Assembly: GCF_000426465.1 (NCBI RefSeq)
Contig: NZ_AUFK01000017.1
Location: 189,044 to 253,043 of the forward strand
Origin: Epilithonimonas caeni DSM 17710
Lineage (GTDB): Bacteria > Bacteroidota > Bacteroidia > Flavobacteriales > Weeksellaceae
Direction of reading: 5' to 3'
Length of the DNA stretch: 64,000 nt
The notes below the pieces were generated by a model, which was not told where the DNA came from, ran no database searches, and saw nothing but the letters and a program-made list of their open reading frames with translations. A program made the position numbers and the translations under genes. Below, one piece after another: positions 62,413 through 64,000 of the stretch (within the stretch, counting starts at the first letter, position 1; the number at the start of each line of letters is the position of its first letter).

Positions 62413-63552
62413 ATGAAAAAGAAAAGCTTTAGTCTGCCATTTATTGGCTACGACTACGGTTCAGAATTTAATGTTAATTATGATGTTCTTATCGGTGAAT
62501 TTGGAAACCCGATCATTGCCATCCAAATTAAAAATATTGTCACACAGTATTCGGCAGACCGTGCCTTGTATCTGAAGTATCATTCAATACTACTTAATAT
62601 TATCAGTATTATTGGAGAAGGATATATCGTTCAGAAGCTGGACATTTTCGATAAAAAGATCTACCAGGCGGAAGCACATGAAGAATATTTACAGCAAAAA
62701 TATTCAGAACATTTTGCGGGAAGAATTTACAAAACAATCGATAGCATTCTGGTATTTACCCACAGGATCGATCAAAGCAAAAAGAAAAACCAGTACAAAT
62801 ATTCAGATAAAAAGTATAAGGAATTGCGAGACAAAGCAGAAAAAATCTTTATGCTTCTGAAGGAAAATGATTTTGAGCCCCATTTTTTCTTTGAAAAGAA
62901 TTTTGAGTATTACATCTCCTCTATTCTTTCCATGAACTTTGGCAGATCAACAAAAGCTTTTGACAATATAAGGTCACTTGACAGTAATCTCCAGATTGGT
63001 AATTCCTATGTGAAGACCATTTCTTTAGTAGATGTTGAAAATATTGAACTGCCCAATGAAATTTACCCTTACACAACGTTGGGTGGAAACGGAGCTATCA
63101 AAGATACCGCAGTTGACAATTTTTCTTTTATTAATGACCTGGAACTGTACAATACCATTATTTACAACCAAATTATTGTCATTCCTGATCAGACGGAAAG
63201 AGTTAAATTTTTAGCCAATAAAAAAAATCGTCACGAAGGATTTCAGAATGAACCTTTGAATAGGATCTGCGCCGAAGAAATAGGTATTTTGCTGGATAAT
63301 ATTGCTAAGGACGGTCAGCTTATTGTTGACGCACATTACAGTCTTGTCACCAGCTGCCCAACTATTGAGGATTTGGAAAAAATCCAGTCGATGATTGAGA
63401 ACCAGCTCTTTCAAAAAGGAGTAATTTCCAGTAAAAATTCTTTCAATCAATTGGAGTTGTTTCGAGCATCACTACCGGGGAATGCCAATGAACTAAAAGA
63501 ATACGATTTGTTTACCACAACGAGTGAAGCCTCGCTGTGCTTTTTTTTTTAA
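62413..63552 (+). CDS. traG: TraG (VirB4-type conjugation ATPase), N-terminal part cut by frameshift
   Basis: The first 379 residues of TraG show its usual N-terminus (LPFIGYDYGSEFNVNYDVLIGEFGNPIIAIQIKN) and end in TTSEASLCFFF, then a stop. Homologous TraG proteins continue CFFFKESYPV. Here ten T (63541-63550) stand where nine would keep the frame. The Walker A motif lies only in the next frame (see the following feature). It could be a sequencing homopolymer error, an inactivating mutation or a slippery site. Confidence 0.9.
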   Translation: MKKKSFSLPFIGYDYGSEFNVNYDVLIGEFGNPIIAIQIKNIVTQYSADRALYLKYHSILLNIISIIGEGYIVQKLDIFDKKIYQAEAHEEYLQQKYSEHFAGRIYKTIDSILVFTHRIDQSKKKNQYKYSDKKYKELRDKAEKIFMLLKENDFEPHFFFEKNFEYYISSILSMNFGRSTKAFDNIRSLDSNLQIGNSYVKTISLVDVENIELPNEIYPYTTLGGNGAIKDTAVDNFSFINDLELYNTIIYNQIIVIPDQTERVKFLANKKNRHEGFQNEPLNRICAEEIGILLDNIAKDGQLIVDAHYSLVTSCPTIEDLEKIQSMIENQLFQKGVISSKNSFNQLELFRASLPGNANELKEYDLFTTTSEASLCFFF

Positions 63553-64000
63553 AGAGAGCTACCCCGTAGATGAACCATCCAGTTTTTACCTGAGATTTAC
63601 GGACAGACAGGGAGTTCCGTTAAAGGTCGACACCGCTGATCTGCCAATGCAGATCGGCAGAATCAATAATCGAAACAAATTTGTTCTTGGACCGTCAGGA
63701 AGCGGAAAATCTTTTTTGATGAATAATATCATTGAACAATATTTAGCCTACAATTATGATGTTGTAATTGTGGACACCGGAGACAGTTACAGCGGGACGG
63801 CAAAATATAAGAATGGGAAGTATATTCAGTACACCGAAGAGAAGCCAATCACAATGAACCCCTTTGTAGTCAGCCAATCGGAATTTAATATTGAGAAAAT
63901 TGAGTTTCTAGGAAATCTTATTTTTCTGATATGGCAGGGTGCAGATTCATCGATGACCACCACACAAAAATCCATTATTGATAATCTGCTCTTAGCGTAT
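63551..64000 (+). pseudogene. traG: TraG continuation in the shifted frame, partial at the window end
   Basis: From 63,551 the frame reads KESYPVDEPSSFYLRF and on to NKFVLGPSGSGKSFLM, the Walker A motif of VirB4-type ATPases, then VVIVDTGDSYSG. It stays open to the window end at 64,000. Together with the preceding feature it makes one TraG protein if a single T is removed. The Walker B and C-terminal domain lie outside the window. Confidence 0.88.

Overview
The window comes from a low-GC Bacteroidota genome, most likely a flavobacterium of the Chryseobacterium type. This is inferred from the gene content: a type IX secretion C-terminal sorting domain on an extracellular nuclease, a SusC/SusD pair, DUF6520 and MauE/DoxX proteins, a CzcA-TolC fusion, and Bacteroidetes-type TraA-TraG conjugation genes. 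Promoter boxes of the form TAnnTTTG and the lack of Shine-Dalgarno sequences agree. No rRNA, tRNA, CRISPR array or complete insertion sequence was recognised.

Layout. (1) Positions 1-16,050 form an almost entirely minus-strand block for metal-ion homeostasis and envelope functions. It holds a CzcB adaptor, a CzcA-TolC fusion, a CDF transporter, a P-type metal ATPase, MgtC, a bestrophin, an isoprenylcysteine-methyltransferase-like protein, an LtaS-like phosphotransferase, a PAP2 phosphatase and a secreted endonuclease I. (2) 16,469-23,744 is a three-gene operon (MBL-fold hydrolase, trypsin-STAND NTPase, AlbA_2 protein) that looks like an AVAST type 1 anti-phage system. (3) 23,817-29,634 is a DNA-damage cassette: AlkB, an XRE/S24 repressor and, divergently, a Y-family polymerase and a DnaE2-type polymerase. 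A perfect 19-bp palindrome lies in the control region. (4) 30,072-37,911 is a minus-strand cluster of probable defence genes: an Mrr-like nuclease, a GmrSD-like DUF262 protein, a PD-(D/E)XK-like protein, a DUF6236 protein, two proteins with HEPN-like motifs, a 40-residue peptide and several unknowns. It matches no system I can name.

(5) 37,989-46,440 contains an outer-membrane protein, a membrane protein, and then a secreted polymorphic-toxin operon: two paralogous transglutaminase-like proteins, a miniature Rhs-tip nuclease toxin, and four probable immunity genes. (6) 47,062-58,114 is a SusC/SusD/S9-peptidase operon facing a MauE/DoxX membrane protein and a small four-cysteine secreted peptide (DUF6520), followed by a TPR-AraC sensor-regulator. 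(7) From 58,257 to the window end lie mobilization and conjugation genes (RHH accessory protein, relaxase, ParA, TraB-like, TraE, TraF, TraG). traG is interrupted by a one-base slip in a ten-T run. The element continues beyond the window.

Two homologous structured RNA elements (39,890-40,034 and 46,576-46,715) stand upstream of the toxin operon and of susC. They share closing stems and a conserved 3' tail and are the most unusual non-coding feature here. The metal, defence, repair, toxin and conjugation genes together suggest an accessory region, possibly one integrative conjugative element. Its integrase and ends are not in view, so that remains an inference.
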